DNA of 64,000 bases from Prostheceraeus crozeri. Lineage: Eukaryota; Platyhelminthes; Polycladida; Euryleptidae. The stretch covers positions 62,001 through 126,000 of the forward strand of contig CAJQUW010003421.1 of assembly GCA_907163375.1 (NCBI GenBank), written 5' to 3'. Under the pieces are notes generated by a model. That model ran no database searches. It was not told the origin of the DNA and saw only the letters and a list, made by a program, of their open reading frames with translations. Below are positions 1 through 11,025 of the stretch, one piece after another (within the stretch, counting starts at the first letter, position 1; each line of letters begins with the position of its first letter). Made by a program: the position numbers and the translations under genes.

Positions 1-511
1 AAAGCATTAAACCACAACTTAGAAGTTATCACCGGCATTTATGGAAATCGTTTGAGGTATGAAGAACGTCGATGTGAGCAATGCAGTGATTCACGGGTAG
101 AAAATTTGCATCATTTTATGATTGAATGTTCAAGATATCAGAAATTACGACAGGAACTAGCACCGATATTATGCCACTGCAAAAGTACAACTGAGTTCTA
201 CAAATTGATGAACACACATATTCCAAATAATCTTAAATGCATTGCTAAATTTCTTCAAAAAGCTAAAGAGTTGCGACAGTCTACTACAGAAAACACAAAC
301 TGAATGAAATTTAGAAGCAAATTTTTCTCCTGTCCTTCCTGAATACGATTTCTTTTATTGTTGAAATTGACCGCACGCTTGAAATGTACTTTTGATGTCT
401 GAGTTTCAATAGTTGTGTTTGAAACACGAATGTTTTTGTCCACACACATGTTCCCCATATTTTTCCATGTTTCCCAAAGTTTTTGGAAATAAACATTTAT
501 TGACTTATTGA
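1..511 (+). pseudogene. 3' end of a non-LTR retrotransposon (LINE)
   Basis: The open frame at 52-303 has the Cys/His pattern CEQC...HHFMIEC followed by a basic Arg-rich stretch, the usual C-terminal zinc-binding tail of LINE ORF2 proteins after the reverse transcriptase. It stops at 303. About 200 bp of AT-rich 3' UTR follows, with AATAAA near 488 and a short TTATTGAC repeat as tail, a common LINE 3' end. The window edge cuts off the RT domain, so the clade cannot be assigned. The family call rests on the Cys/His spacing and tail layout and is moderate. Confidence 0.55.
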
Positions 512-960
512 CTCTGTCGTTTTTCGCCAATCTCCCAAATCTTAAATGGCGTCTCACATCTAAACGAAGACAGATATGAACAAGCCGTTTCTTTCAGTAA
601 ATTGGTCTCACTCTTAGCTTTCAAACGAGCTATTGCACGACTTTCTATGATCTCTAGAACCAAAGTTGGAAGATCGGTGCCGTGGGGGGGACGTCAGCGA
701 AAATTTTTTCTCTCCGATTGCTTTCAAATTCACCATACAAATGCAGAATTGTACGCTGATTCCAAATCTGACATCCGTTTTGCTCTCCGATGCTTCGTTG
801 TGAGGCTACAACCCAAAACGTCCACAATTTTACCTCTGTCGTTTTTTCGGAAAAATTTTGAAGAAAAATTTTTTCTCTCCCATTCCTTTAAAACTCACCA
901 TACCGATGCAGAATTTGACGCTGATCACGAATCTGAAGTCCGTTTCACTCTCCCGTGCCT
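511..960. repeat. Loose fragment of Polinton terminal-repeat sequence
   Basis: This stretch is a diverged copy of sequence in the Polinton TIRs at 26.5-27.7 kb and 48.3-48.9 kb. It shares the segments TGGCGTCTCACATCTAAACG, GCTTTCAAACGAGCTATTGC and the AATTTTTTCTCTCCGATTG block. It lies 23 kb outside the element, in the orientation of the right TIR. It is either a solo or truncated relic of a related element or a repeat captured by the Polinton TIR. Confidence 0.75.
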
Positions 961-990
961 CCTTCACCCTCAAAACACACTCTCACTCCA

Positions 991-1140
991 CCACGTCAAC
1001 CTGATCGGTCGGCCAAGTCAACCTAGTCGGTCAGCAAAGTCAACCTGGACGGTCGGCACCGTCAACCTGGTCGGTCGGCCAAGTCAGCCTGGACGGTCGG
1101 CCACGTCAACCTTGACGGTCGGCCAAGACAACCTCTCACT
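991..1140. repeat. 22-bp minisatellite
   Basis: Six full units and one partial unit of 22 bp, consensus close to CCAAGTCAACCTGGTCGGTC plus GG, begin at 991. Units differ by a few substitutions. The array is GC-rich in an AT-rich window. Confidence 0.85.
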
Positions 1141-1161
1141 CCAACCTGGGCGGCCGGCCAG

Positions 1162-1329
1162 GCGCGCTGTGTTTGTATGGGAGCTAGCCATTTCGAGGCG
1201 CGCTGTGTTTGTATTGGACCCACCCCATTTCGGGGCGTGCGTGTTTGTATTGGACCCACCCCATTTCGGGGCGCGCTGTGTTTGTATTGGACCCACCCCA
1301 TTTCGGGGCGCGCTGTGTTTATTATGGAC
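1162..1329. repeat. 37-bp minisatellite
   Basis: About four and a half units of 37 bp, each beginning GCGCGCTGTGTTTGTATTGG and ending CCCATTTCGGG. The first unit is divergent and one unit is a base shorter. The array directly abuts the end of the minus-strand frame at 1332. Confidence 0.85.
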
Positions 1330-1331
1330 CT

Positions 1332-1907
1332 TTACTTACTACTGGCACGAATCAGAGACAAGGATTCGTCCAACTCCTCGTCAGTCAACTTCGCCTGTAA
1401 CTGACGTTTGGCCCACTTGGTGACGACCGCGATTGACTTGTCCATGAGAGTTGCAGGCATTGGAGAGACAGACAAGGTTGCCAACGATTCTTGGATCTTC
1501 GACGAGTAGTGTTGTCTCAGTGCGGCAAGTACAGCATCACTCCATTGGTTAGTGATGCCAGCCATTGAAGCTGTAAAACAGTCGCTCATGAAAGCTGGCC
1601 TGATAGAATCTTGTAAAATTTTGGACTTCTTCTGTAGAGATGGAGGTAAACCACCGCGTAGTTGATTGCAATGATGTATCGATTTAACGATAGAAAAATG
1701 CAATCGTGTAATAAAAAAGTACGCAGGCGGGATAGCGTGTTGATGAGTACGAGTATCACGCTCTTGCTGTGTCGTCCATTGGCGGCCTCTGGTCTGGTCA
1801 GCAGCTCCATCCCGACGCCTTCCATATGACTGGGCGCGGTGACCACTTACAGGACCATGTGCATGCCATCGAGATGTGTGTTGTCCGTTGTAGAATGTCC
1901 GAGTCAT
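1332..1907 (-). CDS. Unrecognised 191-aa frame, probably mobile-element derived
   Basis: This open frame reads leftwards and ends against the 37-bp minisatellite. The first 60 or so residues are Arg/Gln-rich and low complexity. Residues about 85-191 look like a genuine helical domain (PPSLQKKSKILQDSIRP, then WSDAVLAALRQHY and KWAKRQLQAKLTDEELDESL). I do not recognise a family. It lies downstream, not upstream, of the Penelope reverse transcriptase on the same strand, so it is not simply that element's N-terminus. Confidence 0.35.
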   Translation of the reverse strand: MTRTFYNGQHTSRWHAHGPVSGHRAQSYGRRRDGAADQTRGRQWTTQQERDTRTHQHAIPPAYFFITRLHFSIVKSIHHCNQLRGGLPPSLQKKSKILQDSIRPAFMSDCFTASMAGITNQWSDAVLAALRQHYSSKIQESLATLSVSPMPATLMDKSIAVVTKWAKRQLQAKLTDEELDESLSLIRASSK

Positions 1908-2142
1908 CGAGAAGAGGTGTGTCCTGGGCTAATAGCAATAGTAGAAGTAGTAGTCTTCCGACCACTACTTATTCCCAAAGGAAAAGTGCCACGCACCCCT
2001 CCCCCTCTCAAATATCGGACAAGCGCAAAAAACAAAGGCAAATTGACGGAGGACCGGTTTCACTTTTAATGCTTTATCAACTCCGAAAATACAGGCCAGC
2101 AAGAGAAGAGGAAATACATCGACTTAAATACATTGCAACAGG

Positions 2143-4246
2143 TTAACGATTACAATTCAGCATAGAGCGTAGATTCCTGTGCATTTTGTAAGAACCTCTG
2201 ATGCGTACATCGTTGAACAAACGTTTGCATCGGTTGACAGTCAAAACACTACAATCACTATATGGAACAACCAGGTTCAACGTCACATCGGTATTGTTTG
2301 GAAGAGTATTCAGTCCATTGGGTACAATGGTCGATAGACGAGACATCCAAACACTTTCTTTTATACGGCGCTTGTTCTGATCGATTATCTTTCCTAGACA
2401 CGTGAAAGAAAAAATCAGACAAAGAACAGCTACTGTTAAAATGATTGCTGACAGTAGTGCTATTAAACGTTCTGATGTTCCGCAGATGCTCATTAATGCG
2501 GCAACGCAAACTTAACGATTATTCACAAAATTACAAAACGTCAGAAAATCAGCTTCACTAAAGTTCCAAATACCGAATATATCATCGATGTATCTCAACC
2601 AGAGGTCAGGCGCTTTTTCGAGGTCAGCAAAAGGTTGCTCCCATTCACTAAGGTAAATGTTAGCCAAGGATGACCCGAACGGGCAGCCCATTGCTACTCC
2701 TTTCTTTTGAATAAATTGTTCGCCTCGAAAAATGAAATCATTGTTGCACAAAATAATTCTTAACATTGATAAGATGGTCAAATCTGGACGACGACAGTTA
2801 TTATGCTTCAAAAAGGCTCGACCGACTGCTGCTACACCATCCTCTATGCGTATGTTAGTATATAAGGAGTTAATGTCCATGGTAAAAAGTATGGTAGATT
2901 CAGAGATGTTGACATTCTTGAGAAGGGAAACAACATGTAGAGAATCACGAACATAACTGGGGATCTCTCGAACCAAAGGTGTCAAAAACATGTCTATATA
3001 GGCAGCACAATTGCGAGTAAGGCTATTGCAGTCTGAAACAATCGGACGTCCAGGAGGCATCTGAGGATTATTCCAGTCAGATTTATGAATCTTAGGCAAA
3101 ATATAAAAACGGCGATCAGAAAAATCGTCCAGAGGTTTAAGAGCCAAAAACTCTTTTTTAGACAAGAATCGTTTACAGTACAGGTATGACAGAAAATTAC
3201 AAAGTCTCAGTCGAATGCTGTTAGAAATATTCTCTAATAATAGTCCGGGAGCTAGCGTGAACTTGTGCAGGGAACGAGGTAGTACATAAAACTTTCACAT
3301 AGCATAGTACACCTCTAACCTACTGCAAAACTTCGCGTCTGCCGGATCAGATCATTTGCTTTTCAGAAATAGAGATGATAACAAAATCCTATGTATTTCC
3401 AATGGTAAAATTGTGACATCTGAGGTGTTGACTCCATTTTTTCGAATTTTTGCTCATAAAAGTTACACAAATTGGTATTTTGTTGAATTGGTTATTATAG
3501 AAATCATCTACAGATCATGATCTTTCAAATGAGTTATCATTCAGTGACAGAGGATGAAGTAAAGTGTACAAACAGACACTTTTCGTTAAAGTATATCAAC
3601 AATTTTCCTGAAATTTCTATGTTAAAATTTGCAGTTACACCAACGAAAAGTGTCTGTTTGCACACTTTACTTCATCCTCTGTCACTGAAAGATAACTCAT
3701 TTGAAAGATCATGATCTGTAGATGATTTCTATAATAACCAATTCAACAAAATACCAACTTGTACAATTTTTATGAGCAAAAACTCGAAAAAATGGAGTCA
3801 ACACCTCAGATGTCACAATTTTACCATTGGAAATACATAGGATTTTGTTATCATCTCTATTTCTGAAAAGCAAATGATCTGATCCGGCAGACGCGAAGTT
3901 TTGCAGTAGGTTAGAGGTGTACTATGCTATGTGAAAGTTTTATGTACTACCTCGTTCCCTGCACAAGTTCACGCTAGCTCCCGGACTATAATGGCGTATA
4001 GAATTCAGGATTAGAAAGCTGACGAAAAGCTTCGTTGTCATAATCTTCCTTAGATACAATAAACCATTTACCACCTTTATCTACCGGTGTGATAATGACA
4101 GCAGGTTCGGATTTAAGTCTTTCAAGTTCCTTTCTTTCGGAAGGACGAAGATTGTCTTTAGGATAGCAAGCTTTGCACTTTCTGAGATTAGCACGGACAG
4201 AATAAAAAACATTATTACAAAGACGTTTGCTTACTACTAATGACAA
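2143..4246 (-). pseudogene. Penelope-like element reverse transcriptase, split and frameshifted
   Basis: The N-terminal part (4246-3989) has the Penelope-type ITPVDKGGK block. The RT core (3165-2512) has FYILPKIHK, the LFTMDINSLYTNI palm motif, KKGVAMGCPFGSSLAN and the catalytic LRYIDDIF (YIDD). The two parts are separated by the 748-bp palindrome at 3241-3988. After a stop at 2512, frames at 2509-2258 and 2493-2143 probably hold the decayed region after the RT. No GIY-YIG endonuclease domain is recognisable. The element is dead from one insertion plus frameshifts. Confidence 0.85.
3241..3988. mobile_element. Palindromic fold-back MITE with TAA target duplication
   Basis: The two halves are near-perfect inverted copies over about 350 bp each (TAGTCCGGGAGC at the left, GCTCCCGGACTA at the right), with a short unpaired centre near 3590-3640. 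The trinucleotide TAA flanks both ends (3238-3240 and 3989-3991). A 3-bp TAA duplication is typical of PIF/Harbinger insertions. There is no transposase inside; the small open frame at the centre is a product of the palindrome. Confidence 0.85.
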
Positions 4247-4304
4247 ACATATTTTTCAGTTAATTATTAATGATAATAAAAATCCCTTCTCACTCCACAC
4301 ACAG

Positions 4305-5864
4305 TTAGACAGGTGCATCAATTGTCTTTGTGTTGAAGAAACGCCGCTTGAATATAGATATCAATATCTTCAATGTTGTGTCCAATATCTCCATTATTTT
4401 GAAGATGTTCAGACCAAGGTAAAGACTAGTGGTTCCTCCTATTGCTGGGAACAAAGACGATAGGGGAAATGCGTTTGTTTCCTTCATGGAGATGGAATAA
4501 GTTTCCGCTGGCCGCATAGTAACTTTAAGAAAGGACTGCTTTGATATCTTGTGAAGTTTAGTCAAGCTTCTATTTTTGTACAACTCAACCAACTGAGCCC
4601 AACCTGGTGCTGCGTGCAAAATGGTTGAATTTAAAGGAATATGAACGATCCCCAATGTTTCCATAACTGAGCCGAGAAATACGGGAGCAGGCCATGTACT
4701 TGAGCTGGTTTGTAAGGAATATTTATGACGATGACACAGATCCTTGCATTTGATATTCAGCATCCGTGTCAGTGAGACATCGTTAAACATGCTTTCAATA
4801 CACATGATGTCCTTGGAAACAGATTCTAAAGACGAAATGGAGGCATTGTGACAAATCCTGGTTGAAGTCTTCACCTCGGAGGGGATGATGAAGTTGTAAG
4901 GAATACATCCACAGGCATCGTGAAAAGCCTTCGATAGATTGTAATTGATGCACATGCTGAAGTCCATGACGTACTCAACCGATCTATTATCCCAATGGAA
5001 AGAAAATGACACTTTTGGTTTTGACGACAAGCATGGCTTTCCTGGAATGTCCAAAAGTGTCAAGGATTCCATAGAAATCGACAAGTCAGTAGCCATTCCT
5101 GAACCTGCATGCAGCTGTAAAGAATTGTAACTGGGGAAAACATCCTTTTCAGTAAAGATGAACTTTAATCCAGCTGTCATTGCACCATCGGTATCTGCAT
5201 CAAAGGGTGACGACAGTAAATCAAACAAGAGATCCCCCATAGCAACTTGTGGTCTCGCGTGAATCAGGTCAGCAAATAGGTAAAGAGTCAATTCTGTCTT
5301 TGGAGTTGACAGCAATGATGAGTTTAAGAATTTGAAGCAAGAGTGATAAAGATCATTTGAATATTTTTCAAATCCATTGCGTATTTTATATGTGTCGACT
5401 TCTGTTTTGACAAAAGCTTTCACTATAGTCTGCAATGCAGAATGCATGATTTTGGTGAGGGTATCTTTACTCGAAGAGGCCAACGAGAGACCATACAGCC
5501 GTTTCCAAATATTAGGCCTACCAGTTTGATTGATGTAATTCTCTTCTAGCCACAATAACCAACGAAGAAATTCAGTAGATTCCCTGAAATTCAAATTCTG
5601 AATTGCTTTTGACTGAGAAAAGGGACTCAAGTTGCAGATATATAAATCAGGGAAAATAAATGAAATTCCTTTTTGTTCGATATTTAAATTCACAGGATTT
5701 TCGTTGAATAATTTCGCAAGACTTCGGATGTTAAAGATGTATAGACTCCACATTGCCGCAAGAATGAGGCACCAAGCAAGTTTTTTGAATATAGACTTTG
5801 ATTTCAGCAGCCGAGAAAGACCAGGAATTGAAGCCGCAATTATCTTTGTTTTTATATCATCCAT
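4305..5864 (-). CDS. DEG/ENaC-family sodium channel subunit, intact single exon
   Basis: This 519-aa open frame has the layout of an acid-sensing/epithelial sodium channel subunit: a short cytoplasmic N-terminus, TM1 near residues 28-46 (LAWCLILAAMWSLYIF), the post-TM1 FPDLYICNLSPF block, a large Cys-containing extracellular domain with DACGCIPYN and CKDLCHRHKY, and the pre-TM2/TM2 block near 465-490 (SLFPAIGGTTSLYLGLNIF). Members are trimeric channels of the plasma membrane gated by protons, peptides or force. Length and domain order match the family. No intron or break is seen, unusual among so many dead elements. It could be a functional host gene or a recent retrocopy. Confidence 0.85.
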   Translation of the reverse strand: MDDIKTKIIAASIPGLSRLLKSKSIFKKLAWCLILAAMWSLYIFNIRSLAKLFNENPVNLNIEQKGISFIFPDLYICNLSPFSQSKAIQNLNFRESTEFLRWLLWLEENYINQTGRPNIWKRLYGLSLASSSKDTLTKIMHSALQTIVKAFVKTEVDTYKIRNGFEKYSNDLYHSCFKFLNSSLLSTPKTELTLYLFADLIHARPQVAMGDLLFDLLSSPFDADTDGAMTAGLKFIFTEKDVFPSYNSLQLHAGSGMATDLSISMESLTLLDIPGKPCLSSKPKVSFSFHWDNRSVEYVMDFSMCINYNLSKAFHDACGCIPYNFIIPSEVKTSTRICHNASISSLESVSKDIMCIESMFNDVSLTRMLNIKCKDLCHRHKYSLQTSSSTWPAPVFLGSVMETLGIVHIPLNSTILHAAPGWAQLVELYKNRSLTKLHKISKQSFLKVTMRPAETYSISMKETNAFPLSSLFPAIGGTTSLYLGLNIFKIMEILDTTLKILISIFKRRFFNTKTIDAPV

Positions 5865-5984
5865 GTCGACTTGTCAGCAATCTTTTCCAAATGAATCTCT
5901 GATAAAAGGAAAAGTTGAAATAGAAATGTGTTGCATAATTTCTCTCATATCACAATTGTTGTCGATTAAAGTCAATAATATTTA

Positions 5985-6650
5985 ATGGATGACTTTGACA
6001 TATGAGAAACTTGAGATTGATCATTTCTCCATAATAGGATGCAGAATAAACAAGCAGCATTTGACAATTAGGTAGCCAATGTTAGATAAGTGTTTCCGCG
6101 AATATGAAGTTTACTTCCATTTAAATTACTTGAGTGATCATGCGCTCAACGCCGCTAAAATGTCACAGAATCAAATACTTTTGATCACGCACGTACGTGC
6201 TCGAACATCACAATTTTCTCCTATGCTGCATTGCTGCTGCTTTCAATATCAAGCACTACTGAAACGCAAAATGAAGTGTAATGACAGGCGCAAGATACTT
6301 GTTAAATTATGGATTGTTGCCTCTGATGATCGACAACGATCATGAAAGCGCTTAAGTACAGAGATGATCATAAAATTTTGACCACTAAAAATTTGTCTTG
6401 TTCAACAAAATCTTGTCAATTCCAGATACAAATTTGGCAGATAAGTGAAAATAAAGGTTCTTCGTTGTTCACTGGCTCATTAGAGCCAGTTGGCTCTTCA
6501 TGGTACGTTCGCTGGTGGTCACTAATATTTTGTGACCTCACCAGAAAGTTCAATCACTTGTCGAATCCGGGAAGGCATGCTTTTGATCAAGCGGTTCATT
6601 ACTTCTTGATCTAAACTCTCCCACTCATGCCTTAGCAAAGCTTCAAGTCG
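5985..6650. other. Unassigned intergenic DNA
   Basis: AT-rich sequence upstream of the channel gene. Short open frames here have no recognisable domain and look accidental. The promoter of the channel gene should lie at the left edge of this stretch, but I see no clear TATA box. Confidence 0.4.
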
Positions 6651-6677
6651 AGAAAGACCATCTCCAGGAAGAATTGA

Positions 6678-7530
6678 TCACTTCACACCACGCTTCAGTA
6701 GACTCCGGACATTTTCAATTGGATTGAGGTATGGTGAGCAAGCGGACCACTTCCAAGTTCGCACGCCAGCTTGAGTTTTGAATGAATCAGTTAGACAGCT
6801 CCTGTAACAAGTGGCGCTGTCGTTCATGTAAATCCGGTAGGAGGAAGGATTGCCCAATTGGAAGGACAATGGAAGAATGTGCCTTTGCAAAACATTCACG
6901 TATCCATCGAAATACATGTTATCCCTTTGGATATGGAGTTCAGTTCGGCCCTTAATCCATATCGCAGTCCAAATCAACAATCTTCCACCTCCTTGTTACA
7001 GGCGATGTCAAATGATCAGAAATTGCGTCACCTGACTTCACCCAAACTCTCAAACGGCATCTCGACCTCTTAAACAGACAAGAAGCTCAATCACTCCAAA
7101 CAACTCGATTCCATTGAGAATGCCAGTGGCAATGTTGCATCGCCCACTTCAGCCTTAAGCTCAATGCGGTTGGCTGTCAATTCGATCCTTGATGGTCTCT
7201 TACGGCTTTTAAAAGGCTCACTTTTCAGGCGACGTCTCTTTTTGTGGCAGAATCCGTCGACTGTCGAAGTGAACTCCTCAGCTCGACTGAAGACAGAGGG
7301 GATCGTTTCTTACCATTAATGATCATTCGATCTGTTCGAAAATTTGTCTTTCTTTTCCGACCGGATCCAACTTTACTGGAAATGGAGAAAAAAAAATAGT
7401 TTTCCACCTGTGGACGGTGGTCTTTGGGACACCTACTTTTCGACTAGCTAGCCGTTCGGACAGTCTTTCTTTCTGACGAAAGAGCAGAAATGTTGCTCTT
7501 CAAAAACACTTTCATAAGCTTCGAATCAGT
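6678..7530 (-). pseudogene. Tc1/mariner transposase relic
   Basis: Reading leftwards, 7407-7225 keeps the second HTH and linker region (GRKRKTNFRTDRMI, then PLSSVELRSSL). The segment 6980-6678 keeps the C-terminal catalytic block (WIKGRTELHIQ, then SACSPYLNPIENVRSLL, matching the family SPDLNPIE motif). Stops and shifts interrupt the middle. No convincing terminal inverted repeats were found by eye. Confidence 0.8.
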
Positions 7531-7741
7531 CATCATCAGGTCATCACGACCCATCATGACAAGATGAATACAAAACCGAATGGAAACTTTGTTTACAACT
7601 TATCTGGGTTAATACTTTGATCTGGCTATGCAGACGTCTAGCCACCATGGATATTGAAAGCCTGAAAATGACCTTGTAAGCAACAGAAGATTTAAACAAC
7701 TTTTCAACAATCATCAGAAACAGAAAATTATGCAATGAACT

Positions 7742-8089
7742 TTGGACATCATTACTTCTCTAAAAGTACACCGATTTCGAGAGTGCTCTTCTAGATTGAA
7801 ACCTACAAATTCAAACTCAAATTCGAAATATTCTTCGAAATCTGGCAAGAATAAAACTGCTAATTTAAAATGTTACAGCTGTGGATCTAAGGACCACTTA
7901 ACCAATGATTCGGCTTGTCCTGCTAGAAATTCAACTAGTTCGAATTGTAAGAAAGTTAGTCACTTTGCATCAGTCTGCACTACTAAATCGAATTCCTCTG
8001 ATCTGTTGAATCATAAGAATTTTCGCGTTAATATGACTCGCCGTTCTGAGTGTCTTCCTCGTAGTAAAGTATGCCAGATTATTACATAG
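7742..8089 (+). pseudogene. gypsy-type Gag nucleocapsid fragment
   Basis: Two zinc-knuckle-like modules follow an Asn/Ser/Lys-rich linker: CYSCGSKDHLTNDSAC, then a degenerate SNCKKVSHFASVC lacking its first Cys. Such knuckles bind RNA in Gag proteins. The frame runs into foreign hairpin sequence near 8068. The protease, RT and integrase of what looks like the same gypsy element resume at about 11.03 kb and 14.88 kb on the same strand. Confidence 0.7.
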
Positions 8090-8560
8090 TTGTAGAATCG
8101 CATTTCAGAATCCCTTCGACATGTGATAAAATTTGTTCCCAGGGAAAATCTTGGTAGATAAGGATTCTATCGCGGATATCTATGGCCCTAATAATCTGGC
8201 ATACTTTATAACGGATAGAGGATAGCTATGCGATTCTCTGGCATATCTCGTGAAATGTACATTCCTATATGTCTATGAATGCATCCACTATATTGAACAA
8301 GACTTAATTTGAACTGCACGAACCCGAAGGGCGAGTGCATAGTTCAATCAAGTCGAGTTCAGATATCAGGGGATGCATTCACAGCCATATAAGAATACAT
8401 TTCTATCATACTTTCCGAGATCTGTGTAATCATGGTCATGGCCAGATCTATGATCTTAGTCAGTGATTACATTATTCACTTCAAATTTCAAATCTATACC
8501 ATAGTAGCCTACAATTTGACATCATAATATAGTAAGCAAAATTAGTTATTTCTCATTTCT
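8068..8560. repeat. Hairpin-forming segments beside the Crypton
   Basis: TATGCCAGATTATT near 8068 is inverted as AATAATCTGGCATA near 8193. GAATGCATCC near 8278 is inverted as GGATGCATTC near 8383, with internal TTGAACT/AGTTCAA pairing. An inverted partner of the 8206-8232 segment (GGATAGAGGATAGCTATGCG) occurs near 10960-10990, on the other side of the Crypton. These may be the ends of the insertion that carries the Crypton, or separate MITEs. Confidence 0.5.
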
Positions 8561-8578
8561 CGAAGTGAATGAACAAAG

Positions 8579-10700
8579 ATGACAACTTCACGATTTGCAA
8601 CACCATTAGATGAGGATATGATAGAAGAAATGATGAGATCAAAGATACCAGATGGGACGAAAAGAAAAGAAATATGGGCAATAACATTATTCAAAGACTG
8701 GCTGAAGAAGCGCACACCGAAGGAATATTACAGGAAGGACAGCTACATGTTTTTAAGGGAGTCGATGAACTAACAGCGAATGAGTTGGACTATTTGTTTA
8801 GTTTTTTTCATATTGGGAATTCGCACCTTCAATGGGAACCGATTCAAGAGCTCCACTTTGAAAAACGTAGCATCTATGATACAATATCACTATAGAAGTA
8901 GAAGAAGTAGAAGTAAAGTGTTTATATTTGAAATAATGAAAATCGAGAGTTACAGTCATGAGAACAATAAGACAAATAATAGTGTACAAAATAATTCATT
9001 CAAAACCATGCAAAATTACAAATTTATCAACTTTACATGTACGATTTGTTGTCAACACTAAACACGAATATCATAATGATGTCGAAGAATTCATTAAAAC
9101 ACAGGACCAAGGGAAAATGAGTGAAGTCTTCTTGAAGTGCTGATCGGTGGTAAACATAGCTTATTAGTTCTTGGCACACGCACAGGCATAAATTCATGTA
9201 AAGGATGGAATACATATGTCTCACATCTACTAAGGAGATTAAATGCACGTTTTTCACGCAATGACAAAACAGATGGAAAGAAACAACATCCACAATACTT
9301 GCCACAAATTATTCTATGAGCTCTTTTGTGAAATAATTCAAGTTTCTGCTCTAAAGTCTTGGAAAGCCATACAAAAACAGGAGCAGCATACAACAAAATT
9401 GATAAAATGATGGAATTATAAACCATACGTAAATTATCACAAGAGAGGTATGGTTTCAAGACACGAATAACACAGAGCCTTTGTGACGCAAGCTTTAGAA
9501 TTCTCTCTATATGCGAAGACCAATCCAAGCCGTCGTTCCACGTAACACCAAGGATCTTTATTGCTTTGGTTAGACTAATATTATCGTAGGCAAGCTCAGC
9601 CGAAGTACAGTTACCTTTCCTGAAAATCAGCTGCTGAGACTTCCTCAGATTCAAAGACATCTTACTCATATCCATCCAACTTTCAATGTAGTGCAGATTA
9701 TTAGGCAAATCCCTATCCTTGAATATCGGCTCTATTAAAGTCATATCATCAGCATATATCAACGAGTTAACTATAACAAGCATTTTAATAAAGGTTGGTC
9801 CATTTTCAAGGAAAAAGATTTCCAACGGTCAAGAAACAATCTCGATTTATCAATGAAGCTCAGTCGAGAATCTGGAGTGGATGGTAACTCCAGAAGAGCA
9901 GAAATCATTGAAGAGAGTCATGATCAGATTTTGTGGGACAAGAAACTGCTGGGATCAGATACTCCGAAGAAATTGGTCCATACTTTGGTCTATCTTTTTG
10001 GAAAAAACTTCGCTTTGAGAGGAAGAGATGAGCACAGACGACTCCAAATGTCTATGATAGAGGAGCAGTACGATAATTTAGAGCAACGCTGTTTTCATTT
10101 ATACATTGAAGACATTTCGAAAACGAGTAAAGGTGGAATTCATGATACTAAGAAGGAACCAAAAAGACCAGAGCATGCGAAAATCAATTAAATGCGGGTA
10201 GATGCATTTTCCAACTGTACAGATAATAATTGACCCATCGTCCTCCAGGAGTTGAAGACTTCTATCTGACACCTCTGATTAACCCAAAAGATGACATATG
10301 GTACAAAATTACTCCCGTGGGAGTGAACCAGCTTGGTAGTGTCGTGAAGAAACTGTTTATGAACGCCGAAATTAAGGGACGTTTCACCAATCATAGCTTA
10401 AAAAGTACTGCACGATCCCAACTGTGTGCTGATGGATTTGGTCGAGACGTTGTGATAAAGAAAACAGGACATATATCGGAAAGTGATTTGGACTATTTGG
10501 AGGTGGGTCGCAAACAAGAAATTGGTATGAGTGACTCAAACAATTACATTCGAAAGAAGCAAACTTCAACAACAATCATGGTGAATGATAACAAGGAAAA
10601 TATCTGCGTATCTACCAGTAACTCATCAGTTGCAACTTTATCAGAGCCTGCAAGAATTGTTATAGAAAAAAATGGATGTAAAGTATCAATTTTCATGTGA
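8579..10700 (+). pseudogene. Crypton-type tyrosine recombinase, split by a LINE
   Basis: Residues from 8579-8895 match the N-terminal region of the Crypton/DUF3504 family (SRFATPLDEDMIEEMM, NELDYLFSFF), with one frameshift near 8700. The catalytic part resumes at 9853 (LLGSDTPKKLVHTLVYLFGK, NFALRGRDEHRRL). After another break it ends with GVNQLGSVVKKLF, FTNHSLKSTARSQL and KKTGHISESDLDYL, the C-terminal R-x-x-H-like and catalytic region. Tyrosine recombinases of this group move Cryptons through circular intermediates. The middle is replaced by a minus-strand LINE. Confidence 0.8.
8889..9835 (-). mobile_element. 5'-truncated LINE inserted in the Crypton
   Basis: The frame 9825-9094 (minus) encodes the end of a LINE reverse transcriptase: IYADDMTLIEPI (YADD catalytic motif), LNLRKSQQLIF, KILGVTWND and the thumb region LLYAAPVFVWLSK. 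The 3' end (low coordinates) carries a TAGAAG-type microsatellite tail. Near-identical ACAATATC (8881) and ACAATCTC (9836) flank it as a possible target duplication. Everything upstream of the palm is missing, as expected for a 5'-truncated copy. Confidence 0.8.
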
Positions 10701-11025
10701 TGTCACAGTTCTTGACATTATTTTTTGACTTTATGATTAATGCTATTGTCATAGTTTTGTTATGCCAGTAGGTCCCAGTTCCTGCACAGTGCAAGAACTT
10801 CGAATTATAATTTCATAGTTCAAGAACCAAGAAATTTTGCACTATAGATATCATGCATAAAGGGATATCTCAAGACAAAGTGTGATAGAAATTATTTGAT
10901 ATACATGTATCCCTCGGGCTAAAGCGCTCGGGATTCATCAAAAAATTTCCCTCTCAATCGCATAGCCATCCTCTATCCATTACGTAGAATTTCGAAACCT
11001 TACCTAACATTGTCAGTTTCGTGTA
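10701..11025. other. Non-coding segment between Crypton and gypsy protease
   Basis: No gene is seen. It contains the inverted partner (about 10960-10990) of the repeat at 8206-8232 and a CCCTCGGGC/GCGCTCGGG imperfect hairpin near 10911-10933. It may be the right terminal part of the insertion that brought in the Crypton. Confidence 0.4.

Noticed and set aside
602..1423. 273-aa plus-strand open frame across the TIR fragment and minisatellites
   Set aside because: It is a translation of repeats (22- and 37-bp units) and TIR-like DNA; no domain.
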